64,000 nucleotides of DNA, taken from assembly GCF_002807015.1 (NCBI RefSeq), contig NZ_NIPO01000001.1, forward strand, positions 182,961 through 246,960, written 5' to 3'. Shown here piece by piece: positions 23,910 to 33,356 of this stretch. How positions within the stretch are numbered: position 1 is the stretch's first letter; every line of letters begins with the position of its first letter. The stretch is from Avrilella dinanensis (GTDB lineage: Bacteria > Bacteroidota > Bacteroidia > Flavobacteriales > Flavobacteriaceae). Under the pieces are notes generated by a model. It searched no databases. It was not told where the DNA came from and saw only the letters and a list, made by a program, of their open reading frames with translations. Position numbers and translations under genes: made by a program.

Positions 23910-25967
23910 CTATCCAATAACAGCACCGTTTTCTACATTTTCTTCATCAGGATTAACAAAAACTAATTTACCATCTTTATTTTGAGTGAGTAATAACATT
24001 CCCTCACTTTCCACTCCACGAAGTTTTCTCGGTGCGAGATTTGTCAAGACGGTAACTCTTTTCCCGATAACTTCTTCGGGTGTAAAATGCTCTGCAATCC
24101 CGGAAACGATTGTTCTGACGTCAATTCCTGTATCCACTTTCAGAATAAGCAATCTGTCTGCTTTCGGCATTTTTTCAGCCTCGACAATCGTACCTACTCT
24201 AAGGTCAATTTTGGTAAAATCATCAAACTGACAAATCTCTTTTTGCGATTCAACGCTACTTTTTTCTGCCTTATTCATTTTTTTCGATGCTTCTAATTTA
24301 TCTATTTGCTTTTGAATTTGTTCGTCTTCGATTTTTGCAAACAAATGCTGTGCCTGACCAATTTGGTGTCCTGCTGACAGATAATCATAAGTTGCTGGCA
24401 ATTTATCCCAAGTAAGTTCGTCGTTTATCGCCAACATTTTTTTTAATTTAGCCGATGTGTGCGGTAAAAACGGCTCAGACAACACCGCCAGAGAAGACGC
24501 AATTTGCAATGCTACATACATTTGAGTTTGGACTCTATCCGGATCGGTTTTAATTAATTTCCAAGGTTCCTCATCTGCCAGATATTTATTTCCTAAGCGG
24601 GCAACATTCATCAGTTCGCTCAGAGCTTCCCGGAAACGGTATCTTGCCAACGAACTTTCGATAACGCTTGGGTAGGTTTTGAGTTCCGTAAGTGTTTTTT
24701 CATCTACATCAGTCAATGTATTTAACTGAGGTACAATTCCTTCGTAATATTTATTGGTCAATACAACCACACGATTGATGAAATTTCCGAAAACAGCCAC
24801 CAGCTCATTGTTGTTTTTTGCTTGAAAATCTTTCCAAGTAAAATCGTTATCTTTAGTTTCCGGTGCATTAGCGGTCAATACATAACGTAACACGTCCTGC
24901 TGTCCGGGAAAATCTTCGAGATATTCATTGAGCCATACTGCCCAGTTCTTGGAAGTGGATAGTTTTTGTCCTTCCAGATTAAGAAATTCGTTAGCAGGAA
25001 CGTTGTCTGGCAGAATGTAACTTCCTTCCGCTTTCAGCATCGCAGGGAAAATCACACAGTGGAAAACGATATTGTCTTTACCGATAAAATGGACTAGTTT
25101 GGTATCTTTATCTTTCCAATACGGTTGCCAGTCTTTGCCTGTTTTTTCTGCCCATTCTTTGGTGGACGAAATATAACCAATCGGTGCATCGAACCAAACG
25201 TATAACTTTTTACCCTCGGCACCTTCAACCGGTACATCAATCCCCCAATCCAAATCGCGAGTAACGGCACGGGGTTTCAATCCGTCATCTAACCATGATT
25301 TTACTTGTCCGTACACATTTGATTTCCAATCTTTTTGATGTCCGACCAAAATCCATTCTCTCAAAAAAGCATCATATTCATTCAGTGGTAAAAACCAATG
25401 TTTGGTTTCTTTCAATACAGGTTTGGTTCCGGTTATTGTCGAAACAGGATTGATTAAATCGGTAGCATTCAACGAAGTACCACATTTTTCACATTGGTCG
25501 CCGTATGCATCTTCATTGCCACATTTCGGGCAGGTTCCGGTTACATATCTGTCTGCCAAAAACTGCTGAGCCTTCTCGTCGTATAACTGCTCGGTTACTT
25601 CCTCGATAAATTTTCCTTCATCATACAATTTCCGAAAAAAATCAGAAGCTGTATTATGATGAATTTCACGGGAAGTTCTCGAATAGTTATCAAAAGAAAT
25701 TCCGAAACTGTCAAACGACTGTCGGATAATGGCATCATATTTATCAATAACCTGCTGTGGTGTAATACCTTCTTTTTTTGCTTTCATAGAGATAGCCACA
25801 CCGTGTTCGTCACTGCCACAAACAAAAACTACGTCTTTATTTTTTTGTCTTAAATATCTCGTATAAATATCGGCAGGAATATATACTCCCGCCATGTGAC
25901 CGATATGAATAGGTCCGTTGGTATAAGGTAAAGCTGCCGTAATTGTATATCTTTTCGGATTGTTCAT
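23910..25967 (-). CDS. metG: Methionyl-tRNA synthetase
   Basis: 685 residues. Class I motif [12 protein letters not shown] near residues 17-28; four-cysteine zinc knuckle [18 protein letters not shown] (about 145-162); KMSKS-equivalent [11 protein letters not shown]; and a C-terminal tRNA-binding (Trbp111/EMAP-like) domain from about residue 580 ([40 protein letters not shown]). This is the long dimeric form of MetRS charging both initiator and elongator tRNA-Met. The start at 25967 gives a normal N-terminus ([18 protein letters not shown]). The 87-bp repeats lie just downstream of its stop. The elongator tRNA-Met gene is also in this window but 7 kb away. Confidence 0.97.
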   Translation of the reverse strand: MNNPKRYTITAALPYTNGPIHIGHMAGVYIPADIYTRYLRQKNKDVVFVCGSDEHGVAISMKAKKEGITPQQVIDKYDAIIRQSFDSFGISFDNYSRTSREIHHNTASDFFRKLYDEGKFIEEVTEQLYDEKAQQFLADRYVTGTCPKCGNEDAYGDQCEKCGTSLNATDLINPVSTITGTKPVLKETKHWFLPLNEYDAFLREWILVGHQKDWKSNVYGQVKSWLDDGLKPRAVTRDLDWGIDVPVEGAEGKKLYVWFDAPIGYISSTKEWAEKTGKDWQPYWKDKDTKLVHFIGKDNIVFHCVIFPAMLKAEGSYILPDNVPANEFLNLEGQKLSTSKNWAVWLNEYLEDFPGQQDVLRYVLTANAPETKDNDFTWKDFQAKNNNELVAVFGNFINRVVVLTNKYYEGIVPQLNTLTDVDEKTLTELKTYPSVIESSLARYRFREALSELMNVARLGNKYLADEEPWKLIKTDPDRVQTQMYVALQIASSLAVLSEPFLPHTSAKLKKMLAINDELTWDKLPATYDYLSAGHQIGQAQHLFAKIEDEQIQKQIDKLEASKKMNKAEKSSVESQKEICQFDDFTKIDLRVGTIVEAEKMPKADRLLILKVDTGIDVRTIVSGIAEHFTPEEVIGKRVTVLTNLAPRKLRGVESEGMLLLTQNKDGKLVFVNPDEENVENGAVIG

Positions 25968-26091
25968 TATATTATGTTTTACACAGGCAAAAATAAGGAA
26001 GAAATTTTAGTTACAGACCGTAGTCAGAAAGTTTAAAAGGCAAAAAGTCATAAAGTTATGACGAAAACTTCCTATAATCCGATAAAAAGTA

Positions 26092-26099
26092 TAATTTTG
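26092..26099 (+). promoter_or_regulatory. -7 promoter box of the coiled-coil lipoprotein gene
   Basis: TAATTTTG, 31 bases before the ATG at 26131. Confidence 0.5.
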
Positions 26100-26130
26100 T
26101 AGTCTAAACTGAATTTAAAAAATAGAAATC

Positions 26131-26637
26131 ATGAAAAAAATTTTATTGTCGGCAGCAGTAGTATCTGCCATCGCATTTACAGCTTGTAAAAATGAAACTA
26201 AACAAGAAGTTTCTGACGAAATCGAAAACGCTCAGGATCAAGTTGAAGAGCAATTAGATGAATTAAAAGAGCAAGCAGAAGACAGCATCGAAAGCCTGGA
26301 AGCTAAAATCAAAGAAGCTCAGGAAGAATTAGCAAAAGCTGAAACAGTTGATGCTAAACAAGCGGCTACCAAAAAACTCAACGAAGCGAAAGCTGCTTTG
26401 GCTACCTTAAAAGGCGAGGCTATCTCAACCGCTAATGAAGTAAAGGAAGAGGCTACTAAAGCTGCAAATAATGCCGCTAACAAAGCCAAAGAAACTGCTA
26501 AAAAAGCGGAGGAAAAGATGAAAGAAGTTGAAAAAGCGAGTAAAAAGACAGGAGAAGAGGTTATACAAGAAGCAACAAAAGTAGAAAACAAAGCTAAGAG
26601 TTCAAACAAAAAGCTTAACGAGGCATTAGGTAAGTAA
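26131..26637 (+). CDS. Ala/Lys/Glu-rich coiled-coil lipoprotein
   Basis: 168 residues with a lipoprotein signal (AVVSAIAFTACKN, Cys19). The mature part is almost wholly helical heptad sequence rich in A, K and E (EQLDELKEQAEDSIESLEAK, AANNAANKAKETAKKAEEKM), like LEA/YtxH-type or murein-associated coiled coils. It would be anchored in a membrane facing the periplasm. Function is unknown; LEA-like proteins often act in osmotic or desiccation stress. It is monocistronic, with its own promoter and a strong terminator just downstream. Confidence 0.8.
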   Translation: MKKILLSAAVVSAIAFTACKNETKQEVSDEIENAQDQVEEQLDELKEQAEDSIESLEAKIKEAQEELAKAETVDAKQAATKKLNEAKAALATLKGEAISTANEVKEEATKAANNAANKAKETAKKAEEKMKEVEKASKKTGEEVIQEATKVENKAKSSNKKLNEALGK

Positions 26638-26663
26638 AAAATATGCGCCTTAATAATTTTATT

Positions 26664-26703
26664 AAAAAAGCTGTCATTTCAAAAAAGAAATGACAGCTTT
26701 TTT
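26664..26703. terminator. Bidirectional terminator between convergent lipoprotein genes
   Basis: 17-bp arms (AAAAAAGCTGTCATTTC and its complement) around AAAAAA, with A- and T-runs at both sides. Confidence 0.9.
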
Positions 26704-26719
26704 TTCTTGATCTAGTTTA

Positions 26720-27505
26720 TTATCTAACTGATTGTTTCAACTGCAAATCTGTTGCTTTCAAAGAGCCAACTTTCTCTACACCAAACTGTGAATTAAGGTT
26801 TTCGTTAAGATCATTACGTAACTCAGTAAATACTGAATTTGATGATGTCGTTTCCTCTGGAAGATAAGTAAAGAATTCAACATCTCCATCATACTCAACT
26901 TCAGCTTCTCCTTCAGCAAAAGTCAAAGCCCCCACATAGCTCGATGTACCAACACCTTGATCAACCACAAAAGTATTTACTTGAAAACCTCCAGCTGATA
27001 AACCTGTAGCTTGAACCCCATTAGCATATAGAGAACCACCACCCAACAAAGCTTCTCCTTCATTAGGGTAAACAAAAGTAAAGTCTACTATTTGACCTTC
27101 CTCATTAAGTTCTACATCTTGTAATTCAATAAAATAACCGAAATAACCATATGCATCTAAATCAGACACTTGCTGTGCATTTTCAATATCTCCAGCCCAA
27201 AAAGTAGTGTAATATCTAACATAATACCCTTCTCTATTTTGTAACTGAAGAATACTTACATTACCTTCCTCATCTGCAACTTCAATTTCATAGAATGAAC
27301 CAGTCAAATCAGTGGAAACATCTTGAAAGTTAACAAAACTATCTGTTTCTCCCCCTGGAGTATCATCTCCTCCTGGAGTATCATCATTAACTACATCGTC
27401 ATTTGTTCCTCCACCATTGTTAGATCCTCCATCATCGCTACTACATGATACTGTTCCTGTTGCAACAAACGCCAATGCTGCCAACGACAAAAATACTTTT
27501 TTCAT
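26720..27505 (-). CDS. Surface lipoprotein of unknown function with Asp/Gly linker
   Basis: 261 residues. The lipobox is GTVSC (Cys21), followed at once by SSDDGG, which fits the lipoprotein surface-export signal known in flavobacteria, and then a low-complexity linker rich in D, G, N and T repeating DDTPGG. The remaining domain is strand-rich and acidic (SFYEIEVADEEGNVSILQLQ, YVRYYTTFWAGD, GYFGYFIELQDVELN) and belongs to no family I recognise. It is probably displayed on the cell surface. It is single on its strand between the terminator at 26664 and the divergent hydroxylase gene. Confidence 0.75.
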   Translation of the reverse strand: MKKVFLSLAALAFVATGTVSCSSDDGGSNNGGGTNDDVVNDDTPGGDDTPGGETDSFVNFQDVSTDLTGSFYEIEVADEEGNVSILQLQNREGYYVRYYTTFWAGDIENAQQVSDLDAYGYFGYFIELQDVELNEEGQIVDFTFVYPNEGEALLGGGSLYANGVQATGLSAGGFQVNTFVVDQGVGTSSYVGALTFAEGEAEVEYDGDVEFFTYLPEETTSSNSVFTELRNDLNENLNSQFGVEKVGSLKATDLQLKQSVR

Positions 27506-27600
27506 AATAATTGATATTTAAATTTAATATTAGTTAGACCGCTAATATAGAACTATTTTTTTTCCCACAAAAAAAATTAACACTATTATCTATTTTTTTC

Positions 27601-27635
27601 TTGTTTGATAATACGGGAAATATTACCTATATTTG
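27601..27635 (+). promoter_or_regulatory. Promoter of the aromatic amino acid hydroxylase
   Basis: TTGTTTG at 27601-27607 and -7 TATATTTG at 27628-27635, 20 bases apart; ATG at 27659. Confidence 0.65.
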
Positions 27636-27658
27636 ACTGATATCAAAACATAACTGTC

Positions 27659-29419
27659 ATGAGCCAAACTTATGAATCTAATCATCTGATTGACCGATTA
27701 CCTCAGCACCTGAAGCAATTTATCAAACCGCAGAATTATGACGATTACACATCTGTTAACCAGGCAGTGTGGCGGTATGTAATGCGAAAAAATGTAGATT
27801 ACCTCGGAAGAGTTGCCCACGAATCCTATACAAACGGTCTAAAACAAACCGGAATTTCTGTGGACAGTATCCCGAGTATGTACGGCATGAATCGCATTCT
27901 GAAAGAAATCGGTTGGGCTGCCGTTGCCGTTGATGGTTTTATTCCGCCGAATGCTTTTATGGAATTTCAGGCATATAATGTTTTGGTTATTGCTTCGGAT
28001 ATCCGACAGTTGGAAAATATTGAATACACACCGGCTCCGGATATTATTCACGAAGGTGCTGGTCATGCTCCCATTATTGCCAACCCTGAATATTCAGAAT
28101 ATCTCAGACGTTTTGGCGAAATCGGTTGCAAGGCAATTTCTTCAGCACATGATTATGAAATCTATGAGGCTATTCGCGAATTGTCTATTTTGGAAGAGGC
28201 AGAAGGCACGCCCGCTGACGTTTTGACCAAAGCCCGACAACGTGTAGATGATTTGCAGGAAAAGAGCGTAGAGCCTTCAGAAATGGCGTTAATCAGAAAT
28301 TTGCATTGGTGGACAGTCGAATATGGTTTAATTGGTACACCGGAAAACCCAAAAATTTACGGAGCAGGATTATTGTCGTCTATCGGCGAAAGTGAATGGT
28401 GCATGACCGACAAAGTAAAAAAATTACCTTATACGATTGAAGCCGCTTACCAAGGTTTTGATATTACTAAACCTCAGCCTCAGCTATATGTCACACCAGA
28501 TTTTGCTCATTTGAGTTTGGTTTTGGAAGAGTTTGCTAACAAAATGGCACTTCGCAAAGGCGGACTGGAAAGCGTAAAAAAACTCATTGAGTCAAAAGCT
28601 ATCGGTACTGTCGAATATTCAACCGGATTACAAGTTTCAGGCGTTTTTACCAATGTGATTGAACACGAAGGTAAACCAATATATATCCAATCGACAGGAA
28701 AAACAGCTTTGGCATATCGGGAAAAAGAATTGGTCGGGCATGGTACTGATTATCACAGTGAAGGATTCGGAAGTCCTGTTGGTAAGTTAAAAGGAATCAA
28801 TTTGTCCATTGAAGAAATGTCGCCGAGAGATTTGAAAGCATACAATATATATGAAGGAGAAATCGTCAATCTGGAGTTTGAAGGCGGTGTAAAAGTTTCG
28901 GGCGAAATCATTACCGGTAAACGCAATCTGAAAGGCGAGATTATCCTGATTAGCTTTAAAAACTGTACCGTTACTTATCAAGACCAGGTTCTGTTTGCAC
29001 CGGAATGGGGAATTTATGATATGGCAGTCGGGAAAAAAATTGTTTCGGCATTTTCAGGACCCGCTGATATTCATAGTTTTAATCTATCGGCAAATATTCC
29101 GACTACCCAAACGATTAAAGCAGAAAAAACACCCGGACGAGAAAAACTGGAACAAATGTACCAGCAAGTAAGAGATTATCGCGAGGGCAAAAATCCGGCG
29201 GTTGATTTATCACAGATTTTACATACGTTACAAAATGACTATCCGAATGATTGGTTGTTAAGTGTAGAAATTGCTGAACTGGCAACAAAAGAACAATCTG
29301 ACAATTTGAAAAATGAAGTGTTTGACCATTTAGATAAAGTACAGCGAAAAAGACCGGAAATTGCTCATCTTATCACTTTCGGTCTGGAATTAATCGAAAA
29401 AGATTTTCAACCGGTGTAA
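27659..29419 (+). CDS. Aromatic amino acid hydroxylase (phenylalanine 4-monooxygenase type), long form
   Basis: 586 residues. The iron-binding triad is visible: H131 and H136 in HEGAGHAPI, and E221 in WWTVEYGLIG. The pterin-dependent catalytic core covers about residues 20-330. Beyond it lie some 250 extra residues (VSGVFTNVIEHEGKPIYIQS, VSGEIITGKRNLKGEIILI, then a helical tail) not found in short bacterial PhhA. Enzymes of this family convert phenylalanine to tyrosine with tetrahydropterin and O2; the long form is common in Bacteroidota by my recollection. The extension may regulate activity or oligomerisation. It is followed by a terminator and a convergent GSCFA gene. Confidence 0.88.
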   Translation: MSQTYESNHLIDRLPQHLKQFIKPQNYDDYTSVNQAVWRYVMRKNVDYLGRVAHESYTNGLKQTGISVDSIPSMYGMNRILKEIGWAAVAVDGFIPPNAFMEFQAYNVLVIASDIRQLENIEYTPAPDIIHEGAGHAPIIANPEYSEYLRRFGEIGCKAISSAHDYEIYEAIRELSILEEAEGTPADVLTKARQRVDDLQEKSVEPSEMALIRNLHWWTVEYGLIGTPENPKIYGAGLLSSIGESEWCMTDKVKKLPYTIEAAYQGFDITKPQPQLYVTPDFAHLSLVLEEFANKMALRKGGLESVKKLIESKAIGTVEYSTGLQVSGVFTNVIEHEGKPIYIQSTGKTALAYREKELVGHGTDYHSEGFGSPVGKLKGINLSIEEMSPRDLKAYNIYEGEIVNLEFEGGVKVSGEIITGKRNLKGEIILISFKNCTVTYQDQVLFAPEWGIYDMAVGKKIVSAFSGPADIHSFNLSANIPTTQTIKAEKTPGREKLEQMYQQVRDYREGKNPAVDLSQILHTLQNDYPNDWLLSVEIAELATKEQSDNLKNEVFDHLDKVQRKRPEIAHLITFGLELIEKDFQPV

Positions 29420-29430
29420 AACAAAGGAAG

Positions 29431-29463
29431 CCGTCTCAGTATTACAAATTGAGACGGTTTATT
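29431..29463. terminator. Terminator between hydroxylase and GSCFA genes
   Basis: Arms CCGTCTCA (29431-29438) and TGAGACGG (29450-29457) followed by TTTATTTTTT. Confidence 0.85.
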
Positions 29464-30421
29464 TTTTATCAAAATCCATAAAAGGAAATTTTTGTTGCAA
29501 TGCATTTATTTTCTGGTTCAGATTATCCAGAAATTTTTGATGTGCTGAAGTGTTGGAATTAAACGGTCTGTGATTCAAAGATTTTCGAATTTCTTCAACT
29601 TTTTTCATATCTTCCGAAGTAGTTTTGTCAACGCAGACCTCAACAAATTTTTCCCAGATGTATGCAACGGCAGTTTCATTCGGGTGCAACATATCTTCCG
29701 CATAAAAACGATAATCGCGAAGTTCGTCCATCATGATTTCATAAGACGGAAAATAATACAGTTTATCCGAATCAGCATGTTGTATAAACTCATGTAATGC
29801 TGAAATCAAATGAGCTTTACTCCGTTGATTTTCAACCACTCCATCTTTGATATGTCTGACCGGCGAAACCGTAAAAATAAACTGACAATCGTGATTGACT
29901 TTACTTACCAAATCGACAATATTATGTAATGATTGTACGATTTGTTCGGCAGTCAACAACTCTTTGGAGAATTCTTTTTGTGGGATTTTATGGCAATTAG
30001 CCACATATTTTCCGGTAAATTTATGTTGATATACCCAAGCTGTCCCCAAAGTAATTACAACATGGCTGAACTTTGGCAATCGTTGATATAAGTGTTGATT
30101 TTTTTGCTGAATTGCATGAAGTAATTCTTCTTTAGTCAAGGTATTTAAAGACGAATGTACATCAAAACAACTCCAGACTTCCTGATGACAAAAAACATCA
30201 TTTTCTAAAAAAGGCACTTGATTAACTACCGAGTAAAACATTTTTTCTATCGCCAATGGGTGAAATAATATTCCCCACGGATTGAGTGTATTCCGAAATT
30301 GAAAGTACGACAGTTTATCTGCCATATTTTCAGCAAAACAACTTCCGACCAAAAGAATATCGGAAGAATAATCAATCGAATTAGAAATTTTCTGTGTATC
30401 AATCGGAAGAAAAAACTGCAT
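29459..30421 (-). CDS. GSCFA-domain protein (SGNH-like hydrolase)
   Basis: 320 residues with the name-giving motif LLVGSCFAENMADKLSYFQF (about residues 23-42) where Ser27 would be the SGNH nucleophile, and a later DMLHPNETAVAYIWE block (about 243-257) supplying the catalytic Asp-x-x-His. VITLGTAWVYQH and FTVSPVRHIKDG are the intervening oxyanion segments. GSCFA proteins are esterase/acyltransferase-like enzymes, probably acting on cell-wall or capsule glycans; the exact substrate is unknown. No signal peptide. Its start is 9 bases after the stop of the cation symporter gene, on the same strand, so the two are cotranscribed. Confidence 0.87.
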   Translation of the reverse strand: MQFFLPIDTQKISNSIDYSSDILLVGSCFAENMADKLSYFQFRNTLNPWGILFHPLAIEKMFYSVVNQVPFLENDVFCHQEVWSCFDVHSSLNTLTKEELLHAIQQKNQHLYQRLPKFSHVVITLGTAWVYQHKFTGKYVANCHKIPQKEFSKELLTAEQIVQSLHNIVDLVSKVNHDCQFIFTVSPVRHIKDGVVENQRSKAHLISALHEFIQHADSDKLYYFPSYEIMMDELRDYRFYAEDMLHPNETAVAYIWEKFVEVCVDKTTSEDMKKVEEIRKSLNHRPFNSNTSAHQKFLDNLNQKINALQQKFPFMDFDKK

Positions 30422-30430
30422 ACCTTACGG

Positions 30431-31747
30431 TTATTTCTTTTCGGACGAAGGATAATCATCGTCCCAATTTTTCTCGACAGGTTCATCTTTGAGTTTTCCG
30501 ACAGACTTTGCAACGATCATAGATACTGCTGCATCACCAGTAATATTTACGGTCGTTCTGCACATATCCAACGGCCTGTCGATAGCAAAAATCAAAGCTA
30601 ATCCGGCTTCGGGAATTCCCGCCTGAGCAAGAACGATAACCAGCATAACCATTCCTGCTCCCGGAACTGCCGCCGAACCAATCGACGCTAAAGTAGCCGT
30701 AACTATAATACCTATTTGTGCAGCAAAAGACAAATCCATACCGAATGCCTGGGCGATAAATACTGCAGCTACAGCCTGATACAAGCTGGTTCCGTCCATA
30801 TTAATCGTTGCTCCAATCGGCAATACAAAACTGGACACTTCTTCTTCCACCCCCAAATGTTCTTCAACCCGCTCCATTGTAACAGGCAAAGTTGCCGCAC
30901 TCGAACTGGTTGAAAATGCTAATAGCTGTGCGGGCGAAATTCCGTTAATAAAAAAACGTGGTTTTCTTTTGGTAATCACCCAGACAATAAGCAGATAAAA
31001 CATTATCACTAACAGTAAACCAATGATTACTGTAATCGCATACATGCCTAATGCTTTGAATAAATCTGCACTTGGAGCTTCCACGACCAAGGCTGCCAGC
31101 AAAGCAAAAACGCCGTATGGAGCCGCCAACATAATCAGGTCAATGAGTTTCAGAATTACTTCATTAAATCCGTCGAAAAAATCTTTGACCGGTTTGGCCT
31201 TTTCTGCAGGAATTAAGATTAGTCCAATTCCGAAAAAGACAGCAAAAAATATGACTTGCAACATATTACCGTTATCACTTGCCGCACCTATAATATTGGA
31301 AGGAACGATATCTTCCAGCATTTGCAAGGGTCCGGTTTGTTTTTGTTTTTCGGCTTCAGTTTGGGCGGATTCTGCTTCGGCACTATAATTCTGCACCAAT
31401 TCTGTACGGGTTTCGTCGGTGATAGAATCGCCCGGTTTTATGACATTCACAATCAACAAACCGATACTTACCGCCACGATAGTTGTTCCAATATATAGGC
31501 TGATAGTTCGTAGCCCCATTTTGGAAAGTTTGGAAATATCTTTTAAGTCGGAAACTCCTTTGATGAGCGATGCTAAAATCAAAGGAACAGCAATGAGTTT
31601 CAGCACATTGATAAATATATTCCCGAATGGTTTGACCCAATCTCTGATAAACTGACTGCCCCAAGAAAAGTTACTCAAAACGAGTGCGAAAACCACTCCT
31701 AACACCATTCCTATCAATATCTGCCAATGCAATGCTAATTTCCTCAT
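30431..31747 (-). CDS. Dicarboxylate/amino acid:cation symporter (DAACS)
   Basis: 438 residues of the GltP/DctA family: eight membrane helices and two re-entrant hairpins, with the serine-rich motif FSTSSSAATLPVTMERVEE, the sodium-site motif GATINMDGTSLYQAVAAVFIAQ, and DRPLDMCRTTVNITGDAAVS where the Arg after DMC usually contacts the side-chain carboxylate of the substrate. This suggests glutamate, aspartate or C4-dicarboxylate uptake driven by H+ or Na+. A charged periplasmic loop (ETRTELVQNYSAEAESAQTE) is longer than usual. It heads a two-gene unit with the GSCFA gene. Confidence 0.92.
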   Translation of the reverse strand: MRKLALHWQILIGMVLGVVFALVLSNFSWGSQFIRDWVKPFGNIFINVLKLIAVPLILASLIKGVSDLKDISKLSKMGLRTISLYIGTTIVAVSIGLLIVNVIKPGDSITDETRTELVQNYSAEAESAQTEAEKQKQTGPLQMLEDIVPSNIIGAASDNGNMLQVIFFAVFFGIGLILIPAEKAKPVKDFFDGFNEVILKLIDLIMLAAPYGVFALLAALVVEAPSADLFKALGMYAITVIIGLLLVIMFYLLIVWVITKRKPRFFINGISPAQLLAFSTSSSAATLPVTMERVEEHLGVEEEVSSFVLPIGATINMDGTSLYQAVAAVFIAQAFGMDLSFAAQIGIIVTATLASIGSAAVPGAGMVMLVIVLAQAGIPEAGLALIFAIDRPLDMCRTTVNITGDAAVSMIVAKSVGKLKDEPVEKNWDDDYPSSEKK

Positions 31748-31840
31748 AAGCTGTTTGTTGTTTTATACAATAATGGCAAAAATATAAAAGCTAAATTGAA
31801 ATTATGTTAAAATTGAATTTTTCAGTCGGGAAATATTACC

Positions 31841-32581
31841 TCAATTATTCATATGTTGAATCTGTATCTTCCAGCTATATTGAGACTTTACGGGTTTTCC
31901 ATTTTCAATAGCCGGAGTCCATTCTGAATCCTTCAATATTTCCTTTGCTTGTTCATGCACAGACTTATTGTATGGTAAAGTAGCTACATTAGTGATTTCT
32001 CCTTCGGATGTAACTGTAAATTTTATTTCCCCATTATAACCTCCGAATTTTTTATCAAGTCTAAAACGACGGGAAAAATTTCTGCGAAAAGTTTCCATCC
32101 CACCTTTAGGATAAGCAAAAGCATTTTGTGTTTGAACTGCCGAAGGTTGCTGAGGTTTCATCACAAACATACTATACAACCCGGTTTCGGCATCTTTTTC
32201 TGAAATCCAGCCATAAGTTGCATTGTTAAACTTATATTGGTGAATCTGTTTGCCGGGCGAAACATCTGTCATAGAAAACTTAGCAAATTTTTTAATTTGT
32301 TTTTCCCAACGCGATGCCACCTTAGATTTATTGGTCAATAAAAACACACTTGGGTTTCCTATGTTTTTTATAGCATAAACGGTTGATTCGTTACTCGTAA
32401 CGGTTTCAAAATATATATTAAGCGAATCTGTTGACTGCACTCAACCCAAATCTTCAAAATACTGATTAAATTCTTCGTCAGAATTGACCAACTCCGCCAG
32501 TTTTTGCAAATCAAGTTCTTTTTCCTGAGCGTAAATGTTGCAACTCAATAACAGTAGTAGTATGATGTAAATGTGTTTCAT
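31841..32581 (-). pseudogene. TonB-C-domain protein interrupted by an in-frame TGA
   Basis: Read from the ATG at 32579-32581 the gene encodes a signal peptide (IYIILLLLLSCNIYAQ) and 46 codons, then TGA (32441-32443), then 199 further codons in the same frame to 31841. The distal part ends in a TonB C-terminal-like domain (FRRNFSRRFRLDKKFGGYNG, EWTPAIENGKPVKSQYSWKI). A strong -7 box TATCTTTG lies directly before the ATG. The two halves are in the same frame, so a point nonsense mutation, sequencing error or read-through explains the break. A GTG right after the stop could restart but would lack a signal peptide. Normal role would be a periplasmic TonB-like protein; as it stands it is probably inactive. 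Confidence 0.75.
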
Positions 32582-32586
32582 AACCG

Positions 32587-32594
32587 CAAAGATA
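32587..32594 (-). promoter_or_regulatory. -7 box of the interrupted TonB-like gene
   Basis: Minus-strand TATCTTTG, only 5 bases before the ATG at 32581; this fits a leaderless transcript and supports that start. Confidence 0.6.
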
Positions 32595-32633
32595 AAAAGT
32601 TATTTTATTTTATCCGGAATCAATTTCAGCCAT

Positions 32634-32662
32634 AAAAAAAAGCCCGAATAAATCGGGCTTTT
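32634..32662 (-). terminator. Terminator of tRNA-Met
   Basis: Arms AAAGCCCGA and TCGGGCTTT with a 5-base loop; the A-run at the low-coordinate side gives a U-run on the minus-strand transcript. Confidence 0.85.
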
Positions 32663-32663
32663 G

Positions 32664-32737
32664 TAGCGAAGACGGGAGTTGAACCCGTGACCTCAGGGTT
32701 ATGAATCCTGCGCTCTAACCAACTGAGCTACCTCGCC
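32664..32737 (-). tRNA. tRNA-Met (CAU)
   Basis: A 74-base cloverleaf: acceptor GGCGAGG pairing with CTTCGCT (two G-U pairs), D-arm GCTCAGTTGGTTAGAGC, anticodon arm CAGGATTCATAACCCTG with anticodon CAT, T-arm ACGGGTTCAACTCCCGT, discriminator A. The 3' CCA is not encoded. The standard 1-72 pair (G-U, not the mismatch of initiators) and absence of the three G-C pairs of initiator tRNA point to elongator Met; a lysidine-modified Ile2 tRNA with the same anticodon cannot be wholly excluded. Confidence 0.93.
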
Positions 32738-32918
32738 AAATGGTTTTGCGAGTGCAAATATAGCTATTAATCAATTTATCACAAAAATATTTTTACAAAA
32801 TAATTCAAAAACACAACAACCTACTGATTAACAACTTATTAAATTTTATTTAACAAAATAATTTCTTCTTTCTTTTTTTATGCTATATTTTTCCCTATAT
32901 TGCCCGAAAAAACAGAGT

Positions 32919-33305
32919 ATGAAAACAAAATTTGAAATTGAGTTCCCGATTAACTCGTCACCGCAATTACTTTTTCAATATATATCAAGCCCTTCCGGAC
33001 TCTCGGAATGGTTTGCCGATAATGTAAATTCAAGAGGAGAGATTTATACTTTTATTTGGGAAGATTCCGAAGAAAAAGCAAAATTAACTAATAAAAAATC
33101 TGACGAAAAAGTTCGTTTCAGATGGATTGACGAGGAAGGAAACGAATCTGAAAATTACTTTGAACTCAAAATTGTCCGGGACGAAATTACTAAAGACGTA
33201 ATCCTTGTTGTTACTGACTTTGCCGATGAAGACGAGGTGGAAGACCAAAAACTGCTTTGGGAAAGTCAAATTCATGATTTGAAAACAATATTGGGCTCTA
33301 ATTAA
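32919..33305 (+). CDS. START-like domain protein
   Basis: 128 residues of the AHSA1/SRPBCC-related START-like family found in Bacteroidota: FEIEFPINSSPQLLFQYISS, GLSEWFADNVNSRGEIYTFI, VRFRWIDEEGNESENYFELK, then a long C-terminal helix ESQIHDLKTILGSN. It should bind a small hydrophobic molecule or act as a chaperone-like factor in the cytoplasm; the ligand is unknown. The ATG at 32919 was chosen because the 13 upstream codons (MLYFSLYCPKKQS) do not belong to the fold. A terminator hairpin lies just after it, with the next gene's promoter embedded. Confidence 0.82.
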   Translation: MKTKFEIEFPINSSPQLLFQYISSPSGLSEWFADNVNSRGEIYTFIWEDSEEKAKLTNKKSDEKVRFRWIDEEGNESENYFELKIVRDEITKDVILVVTDFADEDEVEDQKLLWESQIHDLKTILGSN

Positions 33306-33320
33306 CCCCAATTAAAACTG

Positions 33321-33328
33321 TATATTTG
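33321..33328 (+). promoter_or_regulatory. -7 promoter box abutting the terminator hairpin
   Basis: TATATTTG whose last G is the first base of the hairpin at 33328; it would drive the class IV aminotransferase gene. Confidence 0.55.
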
Positions 33329-33356
33329 CCCTGTTAATTAAAAACAGGGCTTTTTT
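33328..33356 (+). terminator. Terminator directly before the aminotransferase start codon
   Basis: Arms GCCCTGTT (33328-33335) and AACAGGGC (33343-33350) followed by TTTTTT and the ATG at 33357. It ends transcription from the START-like gene. Confidence 0.8.

Noticed and set aside
31841..32581. TGA as selenocysteine or programmed recoding
   Set aside because: No selenocysteine-type context or known family with Sec at this place; a nonsense mutation is simpler.
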